Source: Sporisorium sorghi (taxonomy: Eukaryota > Basidiomycota > Ustilaginomycetes > Ustilaginales > Ustilaginaceae). From it: a DNA stretch of 64,000 bases. The stretch spans positions 47,116 to 111,115 of the forward strand of contig JALCCG010000041.1 in NCBI GenBank assembly GCA_023212695.1. The letters are read 5' to 3'. Every line of letters begins with the position of its first letter. Position 1 is the first letter of the stretch. Under the pieces are notes generated by a model that saw only the letters and a list, made by a program, of their open reading frames with translations, made no database searches and was not told the origin of the DNA. The position numbers and the translations under genes were made by a program. Below are positions 53,748-62,461 of this stretch, one piece after another.

Positions 53748-53832
53748 CGCAATCATGAAGGCTGCCTAATGATGGTCGACAGCGATCCAAGCATGTCCCC
53801 GACACTCATGTGCGCACAATGTGTATAACAAA

Positions 53833-53863
53833 AAAACGGCCGGAGCCTCTCCGACCGTTTTTG
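53833..53863 (+). terminator. Intrinsic terminator after def
   Basis: ACGG-CGGAG/CTCCG-CCGT stem with five T residues. Confidence 0.85.
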
Positions 53864-53923
53864 CGATGTGTTGTTTTACGATCCTTTTTTTGATATCGAC
53901 AAATTTTCGAATTCTTGAAGGGA

Positions 53924-53970
53924 TTGACGAACCAGGAATATCATGATATTATTATCTTAAATTAAAGATA
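53924..53970 (+). promoter_or_regulatory. Promoter with MhqR-like operator
   Basis: TTGACG (53924-53929), 17 bases, TATTAT (53947-53952) with extended TGA. It is followed at once by the inverted repeat TATCTTAAATTAAAGATA (53953-53970). This matches, in its TATCT...AGATA arms and ATT centre, the MhqR operator of B. subtilis (TATCTCGAATTCGAGATA, from memory), which controls quinone-responsive dioxygenase genes. Confidence 0.7.
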
Positions 53971-54040
53971 TATTAAATCGAAGTAATAATTCAAGATAGT
54001 CGTGCAAACACTTTATGATATGAGATGGAGGAATTTAAAC

Positions 54041-55018
54041 ATGAATGGATTAAAAGGAATTCACCACGTAACAGCGATTACAAGCAGTGCTGAGAAGAAC
54101 TATGAGTTCTTCACTTATGTTCTGGGGATGCGTTTGGTGAAGAAGACTGTCAATCAGGATGATATTCGGACGTACCATTTGTTCTTCGCTGATGACAAGG
54201 GGAGTGCGGGAACGGATATGACCTTCTTTGATTTCCCGGGTATTCCAAAAGGAAGACATGGCACAGACGAGATTTACAAAACCTCATTTCGGGTTCCTAA
54301 TGATGCGGCATTGGAATATTGGGTTCAGCGTTTTGACCGGATGGATGTGAAGCACCAAGGCATTCAAGAGCTGTTTGGCAAGAAAACACTTGCTTTTGTT
54401 GATTTTGATGATCAGCAGTATCAACTCATCTCCGATGAGAACAATGCAGGCGTGGCTTCGGGAACGCCATGGCAGAATGGACCGATCCCGCTGGAACATG
54501 CCATTACCGGACTTGGCCCGGTCTTTGTGCGGGTCTCCAGCTTCGATCCCTTCAAGGAAGTGATGGAGAACGTGCTGCAGTTTACGGAAATTGCCAAGGA
54601 AGGCTCGCTTCATCTGTTTGAGGTTGGTGAAGGCGGCAATGGCGCTCAGGTGGTGGTTGAGTATAATGCGGTTCTTCCAAGAGCGCAGCAGGGTTTCGGA
54701 ACCGTTCATCACGCTGCCTTCCGGGTAGAGGACCGATCGGTGCTGGAGCACTGGATCAAGCGTCTGGACGACTTCCAGTTCCATACATCGGGCTTCGTGG
54801 ACCGCTTCTTCTTCCAGTCCCTGTACGCACGGGTGGCCCCGCAGATTCTGTTTGAATTCGCAACCGACGGTCCGGGCTTCATGGGGGATGAGCCGTATGA
54901 AACACTGGGCGAGAAATTGTCCCTGCCTCCATTCCTGGAATCGAAGCGCGAGCAGATTGAGGGTATGGTTCGTCAGATTGACACGGTGCGCAGCACGAAG
55001 GAATTCGTGAAGGAATAA
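54041..55018 (+). CDS. Ring-cleaving (VOC superfamily) dioxygenase, MhqO/MhqA-like
   Basis: A 325-residue vicinal-oxygen-chelate protein with two glyoxalase-like modules: GIHHVTAITSSAEKNYEFFTYVLGMRLVKKTVNQDD and GTVHHAAFRVEDRSVLEHWIKRL, with the metal-site His and Glu (ILFEFATDGPGF). The family in Bacillus (MhqA/MhqE/MhqO) detoxifies hydroquinones and catechols. ATG 54041 follows GGAGG; the frame extends upstream to 54002 without a site. The MhqR-like operator supports induction by quinones. No mhqR gene lies in the window. Confidence 0.9.
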   Translation: MNGLKGIHHVTAITSSAEKNYEFFTYVLGMRLVKKTVNQDDIRTYHLFFADDKGSAGTDMTFFDFPGIPKGRHGTDEIYKTSFRVPNDAALEYWVQRFDRMDVKHQGIQELFGKKTLAFVDFDDQQYQLISDENNAGVASGTPWQNGPIPLEHAITGLGPVFVRVSSFDPFKEVMENVLQFTEIAKEGSLHLFEVGEGGNGAQVVVEYNAVLPRAQQGFGTVHHAAFRVEDRSVLEHWIKRLDDFQFHTSGFVDRFFFQSLYARVAPQILFEFATDGPGFMGDEPYETLGEKLSLPPFLESKREQIEGMVRQIDTVRSTKEFVKE

Positions 55019-55037
55019 ATATCGTGAGTCCAAGAAG

Positions 55038-55079
55038 CAATCCGGCTTGTTTATAACAAGCGGCGGATTGTTTTTTTTT
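55038..55079 (+). terminator. Intrinsic terminator
   Basis: CAATCCG..CTTGTT paired with AACAAG..CGGATTG, then nine T residues. Confidence 0.88.
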
Positions 55080-55290
55080 ATGTAACGACTATATTCATGC
55101 CATCACATTTAACCGGAGTGGAAGATCCACGATATGATGTACAGCCAGCCACCGCCGGGCTGTTGTCTCACGATCTCCCTGTAGATGACAATTCACTGCA
55201 ACAAGCCAATTTACCGATTAAGTACATCAATTCTGGTTTAAATACAAATACTGTATAGGAATTCATAACGAATTGGCTGAGGTGGAGCGT

Positions 55291-56841
55291 GTGAAAGGAA
55301 GTTTGTTTAAAAACGTTGTATTTTCGATATCGGCCGTAATCATTGCGGTTTTGGCTATCCTGGGGGCAATTAGACCGGGGGCATTCGGGGAAGTAGCAGG
55401 GTATCTTTTTAGATTCACAACCAATAGTTTCGGTTGGTTCTATTTGCTCTCGATATTCATCATCATCGTCTTTCTGATTTGGGTTGCGGCAAGCAAATAT
55501 GGCACGATTCGTTTAGGCGGAGACAAGGAAAAGCCGGATTATCCGTTCTTTACCTGGATCGGCATGCTGTTCTCCGCCGGTTTCGGGGTGGGGCTGGTAT
55601 TCTGGGGTGTTGCCGAACCGATGAGCCATTTCTTTAATACACCCTTTGCAGGCGTGGAAGCAGAGGGCGTTGAGGCCGCGCGTGTGGCTATGGGCTATTC
55701 CTTTTTTCATTGGGGAATCAGTCAGTGGTCCGTCTTCGCCTTGGTTGGTCTTGTCATCGCTTTTCTCCAATTTCGCAAGCAGAAGGACGGGCTGGTCTCT
55801 ACGGCACTTGAACCTGTCACCGGCACCAAACGGGGCGTGAAGAATACGATTGATATTCTGGCCGTTATCGCTACAGTCATGGGGATAGCTACCTCTATTG
55901 GACTGGGCGTGCTGCAAATGAGCGGCGGCTTAAACTCCATTATGGGAATAAACAATGGGGTCGGTCTGCAATTGATCGTGCTGGGGATTATTTTTGTAGC
56001 GTATATGATCTCTTCGACTACGGGACTGGACAAGGGCATTAAGTATTTAAGCAATCTGAACCTTGCGATGGCACTTGTCCTTTTATTGTTTGTATTTATT
56101 ACCGGACCCTCTGTATTCATACTTGAAACGTTTACGCTGGCAATCGGGGATTATGTTTCGAATTTTGTGTCGTACAGCTTGAGGCTCCAACCTTATGCGG
56201 AAGGGACATGGGTACGGGAATGGACGATTTTTTACTGGGCGTGGGCCATTGCCTGGTCGCCATATGTGGGAGCCTTCGTAGCCAGAGTTTCCAAGGGAAG
56301 AACCGTTCGGGAATTCATTGTGGGTGTGATGGTCGTGCCGCCCGTCATTGCCTGTCTCTGGATTGCTGTCTTCGGCGGGACGGCAATTTGGTTTGATCTG
56401 CACGAGAATACAGGGATTGCGGCGGCCGTCAATGCGGATGTCACCTCCGCTTTATTCCAGCTGTTTAACCAGTTGCCCTTCTCGTCTGTGATGAATGTGC
56501 TCGCGATTATCTTGATTCTGACCTTTCTGGTGACTTCGGCGGATTCAGCGACCTATATCTTATCCAGCATGACGACTTACGGCAGCCTGAACCCTCCTCA
56601 AATTGCAAAAATCGTGTGGGGCACACTCATGGCAGCAATTGCCGGCGTGCTGCTCTACGCCGGTGGATTGGAAGCCTTGCAGACGGCTTCACTGATCGCA
56701 GCACTGCCATTCACCGTGCTGCTGCTGCTTCTCATTATTGCGATCGTGAAGCTGCTGCGCCGTGAACCGCTTCCGATTCGGAAGGCCGATCTCAAACGGT
56801 TCCGTCATCTGGAGGAGGCTGCGAACAAGGGCAAGAAGTGA
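55291..56841 (+). CDS. opuD: BCCT-family glycine betaine transporter, OpuD-like
   Basis: A 516-residue, twelve-helix betaine/choline/carnitine transporter. Signatures: GFGVGLVFWGVAEPMSHF, and the Trp-rich WTIFYWAWAIAWSPYVGAFVARVSKGRTVREF forming the betaine cage. It should import glycine betaine with sodium during osmotic stress. The basic C-terminal tail (KLLRREPLPIRKADLKRFRHLEE) resembles the osmosensing tails of this family. GTG 55291 follows GAGGTGGAG; the in-frame TTG 55273 overlaps it. Confidence 0.9.
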   Translation: MKGSLFKNVVFSISAVIIAVLAILGAIRPGAFGEVAGYLFRFTTNSFGWFYLLSIFIIIVFLIWVAASKYGTIRLGGDKEKPDYPFFTWIGMLFSAGFGVGLVFWGVAEPMSHFFNTPFAGVEAEGVEAARVAMGYSFFHWGISQWSVFALVGLVIAFLQFRKQKDGLVSTALEPVTGTKRGVKNTIDILAVIATVMGIATSIGLGVLQMSGGLNSIMGINNGVGLQLIVLGIIFVAYMISSTTGLDKGIKYLSNLNLAMALVLLLFVFITGPSVFILETFTLAIGDYVSNFVSYSLRLQPYAEGTWVREWTIFYWAWAIAWSPYVGAFVARVSKGRTVREFIVGVMVVPPVIACLWIAVFGGTAIWFDLHENTGIAAAVNADVTSALFQLFNQLPFSSVMNVLAIILILTFLVTSADSATYILSSMTTYGSLNPPQIAKIVWGTLMAAIAGVLLYAGGLEALQTASLIAALPFTVLLLLLIIAIVKLLRREPLPIRKADLKRFRHLEEAANKGKK

Positions 56842-56968
56842 GAAGAAACCGTCGTAAGAAGCGGGAACAGATACTTTACGGTTTAACATAAGGGGCACTC
56901 ATGCAGTGTTCCCTTTTTATTTTGTTGCTGAAGATATAGGCTCTGCATGGACCACAACGGTCGTACTG

Positions 56969-57014
56969 CAAAAAAAAGCCTTTATTACACCCGGGGGAGC
57001 GTAATAAAGGCTTT
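56969..57014 (-). terminator. Terminator of the siderophore transport operon
   Basis: AAAGCCTTTATTAC/GTAATAAAGGCTTT stem; the T run is on the minus strand. Confidence 0.92.
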
Positions 57015-57037
57015 GGGAAAACCAGCAGGAAAACCTG

Positions 57038-58048
57038 TTATTTTTTCTTGAGCAGCAAATATACAAAATACGGCGCACCGATGATGGCAACCATGATCCC
57101 GGCGGCGATGCCGTCAGGATCTACGATATTGCGCCCGATCGTGTCTGCAAGCAGCAGCAGCCAGCCGCCAATCAATACAGCAATCGGAATGTAGAGCTGA
57201 TTCCGCGGACCTACGAGCGCTTTGGCGATATGCGGGCCCATGAGTCCAATGAACGTAATGCCGCCCGTCACAGACACGGCAGATGCTGCAAGAGCTACAG
57301 CTGCCAGAAGCAGCACAATGCGTTCCTTCTCGATGGACACGCCCACCCCGATGCCTACGGGGTCGCTTAATCCCAGCAAGTTCATTCGCTGCGCTTTGTA
57401 CAGCGTGAAGGGAACCAGGATAATCAGCCATGGCAGAAGCGCAGCAATGAAGGGCCAATCGGTACCCCATATACCACCCGCTAACCATTTGGCTATAAAA
57501 TCGACCTTGGTTCGTTCAGCGGATGAAGTGAGTACAATCATGACACCCGAAAGCGCCATGGAGAACCCGACGCCGGTAAGCACCAGTTTAACGGGCTGCA
57601 GGCCTTGGCCTTTTCGGAATGAGAACAGGTAGATACACACCGCGGTCAGCACGGCACCGATAAATGCGGCAAGCGGCAGCATGTATATAAAGGAACCCGC
57701 CTCAATCGGGAAGAACAAGAAGAATACGGCTACCCCTACCCCAGCGCCGGAGTTAATCCCGATAATGCCGGGATCGGCGAGGTCGTTGCGGGTAATGTTC
57801 TGCAGAATAGCACCGGAGAGCGCAAGTGCCATTCCTGCCAGCAGCGTGATGATCATGCGCGGCAGACGAACATCAAAGATAATGAACTTTTCTTTGAAGC
57901 TGCCCTGGCCGAACAGGGTCGGCAGAATCCGGTCATAGCTGACGGACGAATAACCCAGACCAAGCCCGATCAGGATAGTCAGCAGTGTCAGCACGAACAG
58001 GGCAATAAATGTTATGCGCTGCTTTCTTACTAAGGATGGATGAATCAT
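57038..58048 (-). CDS. Iron-siderophore ABC transporter permease (FecCD type) 2
   Basis: A 336-residue permease with about ten helices and FecCD marks: ITLLAGMALALSGAILQNITRNDLADPGIIGINSGAG and the coupling region GGITFIGLMGPHIAKALVGPRNQ. AAGGAGGG precedes the ATG, which overlaps the stop of permease 1 (ATGA). Last gene of the operon. Confidence 0.94.
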   Translation of the reverse strand: MIHPSLVRKQRITFIALFVLTLLTILIGLGLGYSSVSYDRILPTLFGQGSFKEKFIIFDVRLPRMIITLLAGMALALSGAILQNITRNDLADPGIIGINSGAGVGVAVFFLFFPIEAGSFIYMLPLAAFIGAVLTAVCIYLFSFRKGQGLQPVKLVLTGVGFSMALSGVMIVLTSSAERTKVDFIAKWLAGGIWGTDWPFIAALLPWLIILVPFTLYKAQRMNLLGLSDPVGIGVGVSIEKERIVLLLAAVALAASAVSVTGGITFIGLMGPHIAKALVGPRNQLYIPIAVLIGGWLLLLADTIGRNIVDPDGIAAGIMVAIIGAPYFVYLLLKKK

Positions 58049-59058
58049 GTTAGTCCACGCCCTCCTTTATGCACAATGAACAGGAAGAAGGGCAATCCCA
58101 TAATGGCAATCAGGGCAGCAACCGGCGTCTCATAAGGAGCATGCAGCGTCCGGCCGACCGTGTCAGCAAACAGCATGAAGATGGCTCCAACCGTTGCCGA
58201 CATCGGAATCACGTGGCGGTAATCGGTTCCAACGATACCGCGGACGATATGGGGAATCATGAGGCCGAGGAAGGCCAGATTCCCTACCAATGCTACGGAC
58301 GTTCCTGCCAGGAGGACAATCACCACAAACAGAATGAGTTTGATGGCTGCGATATTTTGCCCCAAGCCGACAGCGACTTCTTCGCTCAAGCTGAGGATGG
58401 TCAGCTGTCTGGATAATACGATGGCGATGACAATGCCTATTAGAATAAACGGAAATATCGTCTGAAGCTGACCCCATGACGTGCCGATTACGCCGCCAGC
58501 CGTCCACATGGATATGTCTTTGGATATTTTAAAATAAATACCGATGCCTTCTGCGATGGCGTACAAAAATGCCGAGACAGCTGAACCGGCCAACACCATC
58601 TGCAGGGGAGAGAAGCCGCCTCTTCGCATGGCTCCGATTCCGAAGACCATGACAGCCCCAACCGCCGATCCAATGAAGCAGGCCACCATAATGCCGAAAT
58701 AATTGGCGGTAGGAATGAAGGCCAGCGTAAAAGCCAGAGCCGCATTGGCTCCGCTGGTAAGGCCTAACAGACCGGGGTCAGCCAGCGGATTGCGCGTGAT
58801 TCCCTGCATGATGGCGCCGGAGACCGCAAGCGAGGCTCCTACCAGAATGGCAGCAACCTCACGGGGCAGGCGAATTTCCCGAAGGATGGATAATTTCTCG
58901 CCTTGCATTGAGGTGGTAAGGGCAAACCACACATCCTTGATGGTGGTTTCAGCCGCACCGAACACCATCGCAATGACAAACATGCCAATGAATACGATGA
59001 TGCCTGCGATCAATTTAAGAGAAAAAGGAATAGACCGTTTTGTTGGCATGAGAATCAT
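58045..59058 (-). CDS. Iron-siderophore ABC transporter permease (FecCD type) 1
   Basis: A 337-residue paralogue of permease 2 with AAILVGASLAVSGAIMQGITRNPLADPGLLGLTSGAN and GNLAFLGLMIPHIVRGIVG. The two permeases form a heterodimer. The ribosome site is weak and the ATG at 59049 is an alternative start. Confidence 0.93.
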   Translation of the reverse strand: MILMPTKRSIPFSLKLIAGIIVFIGMFVIAMVFGAAETTIKDVWFALTTSMQGEKLSILREIRLPREVAAILVGASLAVSGAIMQGITRNPLADPGLLGLTSGANAALAFTLAFIPTANYFGIMVACFIGSAVGAVMVFGIGAMRRGGFSPLQMVLAGSAVSAFLYAIAEGIGIYFKISKDISMWTAGGVIGTSWGQLQTIFPFILIGIVIAIVLSRQLTILSLSEEVAVGLGQNIAAIKLILFVVIVLLAGTSVALVGNLAFLGLMIPHIVRGIVGTDYRHVIPMSATVGAIFMLFADTVGRTLHAPYETPVAALIAIMGLPFFLFIVHKGGRGLT

Positions 59059-59117
59059 CTTTTCATTTTAAAGTTTGAATAACTCGTAGTTAGTCTGGCC
59101 CAGGGCAGATTCATATG

Positions 59118-60095
59118 TTAGTTGCCCAGAAAATGTTCAATAAAGAAATCCAGTTGGTAGTCGAGCGTAGTAGCATCGTTAAAATAGAACCGTGTCGCAT
59201 CAGCTTCGAATACGTGGCCATTCTTCACAGCCGGTATTTGTTTGTATGTTTCGGTTTCCTGGAAAGAGCTATCCGCCCCAGGGGTTTTACTGAAGATCAC
59301 GTAGTCGCCGGCAAACTCCGGCAGTACTTCGGCGGACAGCGCATAGTATCCGTCTTTCAATGCCATTTCTTTCACCTTTTCAGGCATTTTCAGTTTCATT
59401 TCCCCGTAGAGAATTTCGGTACCGCGGCCCCAGTTATCGCCGAATACATAAATTTGCTTTTCAAAATTCTCGATGACGGATACCGTGGCATCCTCACCGA
59501 TTTTGGCACGGATATCCTCACCGGCTTTTTGGGCGCGTTGTTTGAAATCGTCGATCCAGGCTTGCGCCTCTTTCTCCTTGTTAACCAGCTTTCCGATCTC
59601 CAGATGCTGGGTCAGATAATCCACTTTGTTGTAGGTATAGGTAACGGTTGGCGCAATCTCCTTGAGTTTGTCGACGTTCTTGATATTGGAGAGACCGATG
59701 ATCAGGTCGGGATCAAGCTCAATGATTTTCTCCAGACTTTCGTCGCTGACTTCCATAGCATCCTTGATTTTATCCGCAAATGCCGGATTGCTTTTAGACC
59801 AGGAATCAACCCCGACAAGATTGACGTTCAGCGCAATCAGGTTGCCTGTGAACGCGGATAACACAATGACACGCTGCGGATTGGCCGGCACCTCGATGGG
59901 TCCGTTCTCGGACTCATATGTAATGGTTCCCGCTGCAGTTTCCTTTTGTTCCGCTTTAGGTGTTTCGGTAGTTCCTGCATTGCTGCTGCTTGTCTCTGCC
60001 GGCTTGCTGTTGCAAGCGCTAAGAATGAACAGCAGTGCGATAAACGGGATGAGTAGCTTCTTCATAGTTGTCGTTTTGCTCCGTTTTGAGTACAT
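59118..60095 (-). CDS. Iron-siderophore binding lipoprotein
   Basis: A 325-residue lipoprotein (lipobox LFILSAC) of the FepB/FhuD cluster 8 fold: YESENGPIEVPANPQRVIVLSAFTGNLIALNVNLVGVD, then IIELDPDLIIGLSNIKNVDKLKEIAPTV. It binds ferric siderophore outside the cell and hands it to the FecCD permeases. ATG 60095 has AAGGGGA upstream; ATG 60065 (MKKLLIPF) would give a shorter signal peptide. Its first 77 bases overlap the 3' end of the ATPase gene in another frame. Confidence 0.92.
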   Translation of the reverse strand: MYSKRSKTTTMKKLLIPFIALLFILSACNSKPAETSSSNAGTTETPKAEQKETAAGTITYESENGPIEVPANPQRVIVLSAFTGNLIALNVNLVGVDSWSKSNPAFADKIKDAMEVSDESLEKIIELDPDLIIGLSNIKNVDKLKEIAPTVTYTYNKVDYLTQHLEIGKLVNKEKEAQAWIDDFKQRAQKAGEDIRAKIGEDATVSVIENFEKQIYVFGDNWGRGTEILYGEMKLKMPEKVKEMALKDGYYALSAEVLPEFAGDYVIFSKTPGADSSFQETETYKQIPAVKNGHVFEADATRFYFNDATTLDYQLDFFIEHFLGN

Positions 60096-60894
60096 TCTCT
60101 TTTTCCCCTTTTAATAGATTGTATGTGATGCATATAGGTTTCGCGGTGCGGGGATCGCGGCCGATCTCTGCATCGATATGGAATACTTTCTTTAATACAT
60201 CGTGGGAGATAACCTCTTCCGGATCTCCGGCTTGAATGATGTCTCCGTCTTTCATCGCAATGATGTAATCAGCGAATCTTGCAGCCTGGTTGAGATCATG
60301 CAGAACCATGACAATGGTACGCTGCTGCTCGATATTCAGCTTCTCCAGAAGCTCCAGAATTTCAAGCTGATGCGCCATATCCAGATAAGTGGTTGGCTCG
60401 TCGAGGAAAATCATCTCGGTCTCCTGCGCAAGTGCCATCGCAATCCATACCCGCTGGCGCTGCCCACCGGACAGAGCATCCACCGAGCGATATTTATATT
60501 CCTGGGTTCCCGTAACCTCCAGTGCCCAGTCAATGACTTCCATATCCTGCTTGGACAAGCGGCCAAAACCGCGCTGATGTGGATAGCGGCCATAAGATAC
60601 CAGCTCGCCAACGGTCAGTCCGCCTGGCCCTTCGGGTGTCTGAGGCAGAATTGCGAGTTTCTTCGCCAGCAGCTTCGTGTTCATCTTGGCGATTTCTTCT
60701 CCATCGAGAATGGCGGCTCCGGCTTGATAGGGAATAATGCGGGTAACGGCTTTCAAAAGAGTAGACTTGCCGCAGCCGTTAGGACCGATAATAGTTGTGA
60801 TTCTTTTATCAGGAATATCTACATTAAGACGATTCAATATCAGATTCTCGCCGTAGCCGACGCTTATTCGATCTGTACTTAGGCGAATCATCAT
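60019..60894 (-). CDS. Iron-siderophore ABC transporter ATPase (FepC type)
   Basis: A 291-residue ATPase: Walker A GPNGCGKSTL, signature LSGGQRQR, Walker B MIFLDEPTTYLD, switch His in VLHDLNQAARF. The double ATG at 60894/60891 follows GGAGGTGAC; the open frame extends upstream to 61023 but includes the Fur box, so it is not coding. The C-terminal 25 residues (after YNLLKGEKENVLK) are read from the start of the lipoprotein gene and look like an extension past the usual end. Confidence 0.92.
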   Translation of the reverse strand: MMIRLSTDRISVGYGENLILNRLNVDIPDKRITTIIGPNGCGKSTLLKAVTRIIPYQAGAAILDGEEIAKMNTKLLAKKLAILPQTPEGPGGLTVGELVSYGRYPHQRGFGRLSKQDMEVIDWALEVTGTQEYKYRSVDALSGGQRQRVWIAMALAQETEMIFLDEPTTYLDMAHQLEILELLEKLNIEQQRTIVMVLHDLNQAARFADYIIAMKDGDIIQAGDPEEVISHDVLKKVFHIDAEIGRDPRTAKPICITYNLLKGEKENVLKTEQNDNYEEATHPVYRTAVHS

Positions 60895-60923
60895 GTCACC
60901 TCCAGAATAGTTAGCAATCAAAC

Positions 60924-60939
60924 GATAATGATTCTCAAT
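60924..60939 (-). promoter_or_regulatory. Fur box upstream of the siderophore transport operon
   Basis: GATAATGATTCTCAAT matches the Fur 7-1-7 half-sites with one central mismatch and lies about 30 bases before the ATPase start. Iron-replete repression is expected. Confidence 0.75.
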
Positions 60940-61143
60940 TTCATCCATAAATATAATGTGGAGGCGCGCCGTTGTCAATAAATATCTTAATGGAAATTTC
61001 AAATAATATTCATGTTTCTTCATAATAATAACAACATGTAGGTTATGGTCTTATGGAATGACTGTATATAGGCGAAATTGTGACAAAATGAATTTTTTAT
61101 AAATGTTTGATTGTAAAACAGAGGAAGTCAACGTATACTAATT

Positions 61144-61162
61144 GATAATGATAATCATTTAC
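61144..61162 (+). promoter_or_regulatory. Fur box upstream of the ferredoxin/flavodoxin-NADP reductase
   Basis: GATAATGATAATCATTTAC agrees with 17 of 19 bases of the classic Fur box and lies about 53 bases before the reductase ATG. Divergent from the siderophore operon, whose own Fur box is about 200 bases away. Confidence 0.88.
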
Positions 61163-61214
61163 GTTACAAGGTGATCACAACAGCCTTTTAATCTATAGAC
61201 CGGGAGTGAAATGC

Positions 61215-62264
61215 ATGAGTGGGAATGAGATATTTGATGTAACCGTTATTGGTGGAGGACCAGCAGGATTATATTCTGCTTTTTATAGTGGACTGCGTGG
61301 AATGAAGACCAAGATTATAGAATATCAACCCATGCTAGGCGGGAAGGTTCACGTCTATCCGGAGAAAATGATATGGGATGTCGGAGGGCTGACGCCGACT
61401 CCGGGCGCGAAGCTGATCGAACAGATGGTTCAGCAAGGCTTGACGTTTAATCCCGAAGTGCTGCTAAACGAGAAAGTGGAATCGATTGTCCGCAACGAGG
61501 AAGGGCTATTCGAATTACATACCGCGCATTCCGGCGTGCATCTGTCCAGAACGGTTATCGTGGCGGTCGGCGGAGGCATCCTGAATCCGCAGAAGCTGAA
61601 GATTGAAGGAGCAGAGCGGTTTGAAGTGTCGAACCTGAATTACACGGTGAAGTCCCTGCAGCATTTCAAGGGCAAGACCGTCATCGTGTCGGGCGGAGGA
61701 AATTCGGCGGTGGATTGGGCAAACGAGTTGGAGCCTGTGGCGGAGAAGGTGTTCCTGGCCTATCGCAAGGGCGAATTGTCGGGTCATGAAGCCCAGGTGG
61801 AGCAGTTGATGAATAGTACGGCGACCTGTCATCTCAATACATCAATCACGAAGCTTATTGCTTCCGATAATCATGAGGTGATCGAGCGGGTGGAACTGAC
61901 CAATAACGAGACGGGGGAAGTTTCGTATCTGGCCGTGGACGAAGTCATCATTAACCATGGCTACGAACGGGATATGTCGCTCTTGGAGAACAGCAAGCTC
62001 GAGATTGAACGGAAAGACGACTATTATATTGCGGGCAACGCAAGCTGTAAATCCTCCGTACCCGGACTGTATGCCGCAGGTGACATCCTGCATTTTGACG
62101 GGAAGCTGCACTTGATTGCGGGTGCTTTCCAGGATGCAGCGAATGCGGTGAACAGCGCGAAGCAATTCATTGAACCGGACGCCACAAGTTACGCCATGGT
62201 TTCTTCGCATAATGATGTATTTAAGGAACGAAATCGCGAATTAGTGAAGCAATTGATCAATTAG
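61215..62264 (+). CDS. Ferredoxin/flavodoxin-NADP reductase, YumC/YcgT type
   Basis: A 349-residue thioredoxin-reductase-like flavoprotein without the redox CxxC: FAD motif VTVIGGGPAGLYSAFYSGLRG, NADP motif VIVSGGGNSAVDWANEL, and GLYAAGDILHFDGKLHLIAGAFQDAANAVNSA. It reduces ferredoxin or flavodoxin with NADPH, supplying electrons for iron release or heme degradation; B. subtilis YcgT is likewise Fur-controlled. ATG 61215 follows GGGAGTGAA; the in-frame GTG 61206 lies within that site. Confidence 0.92.
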   Translation: MSGNEIFDVTVIGGGPAGLYSAFYSGLRGMKTKIIEYQPMLGGKVHVYPEKMIWDVGGLTPTPGAKLIEQMVQQGLTFNPEVLLNEKVESIVRNEEGLFELHTAHSGVHLSRTVIVAVGGGILNPQKLKIEGAERFEVSNLNYTVKSLQHFKGKTVIVSGGGNSAVDWANELEPVAEKVFLAYRKGELSGHEAQVEQLMNSTATCHLNTSITKLIASDNHEVIERVELTNNETGEVSYLAVDEVIINHGYERDMSLLENSKLEIERKDDYYIAGNASCKSSVPGLYAAGDILHFDGKLHLIAGAFQDAANAVNSAKQFIEPDATSYAMVSSHNDVFKERNRELVKQLIN

Positions 62265-62291
62265 AACGAAGGCATGCCGTTTTACTAGAAG

Positions 62292-62325
62292 AGAAGCGAG
62301 GGAATCCGAGCTTCTTTTTTTTTTT
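62292..62325 (+). terminator. Intrinsic terminator
   Basis: GAAGC-GAGG/CC-GAGCTTC type stem followed by ten T residues. Confidence 0.85.
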
Positions 62326-62461
62326 GCGTTCCCCTATTGTTCTTGATAATCCCTGAAGTAATCAACGGGCCGTAGCTGATCAGCTGCGCCATCAGAGTCA
62401 GGGCGCCCTTTGATCTGATTCCCTAAGGAAACCGTCAACAAATGGACGCCCTGCGGTTCTT

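Noticed and set aside
61020..61160. Riboswitch in the region between the siderophore operon and the reductase gene
   Set aside because: Only the Fur box and AT-rich promoter sequence are seen; no conserved riboswitch core.
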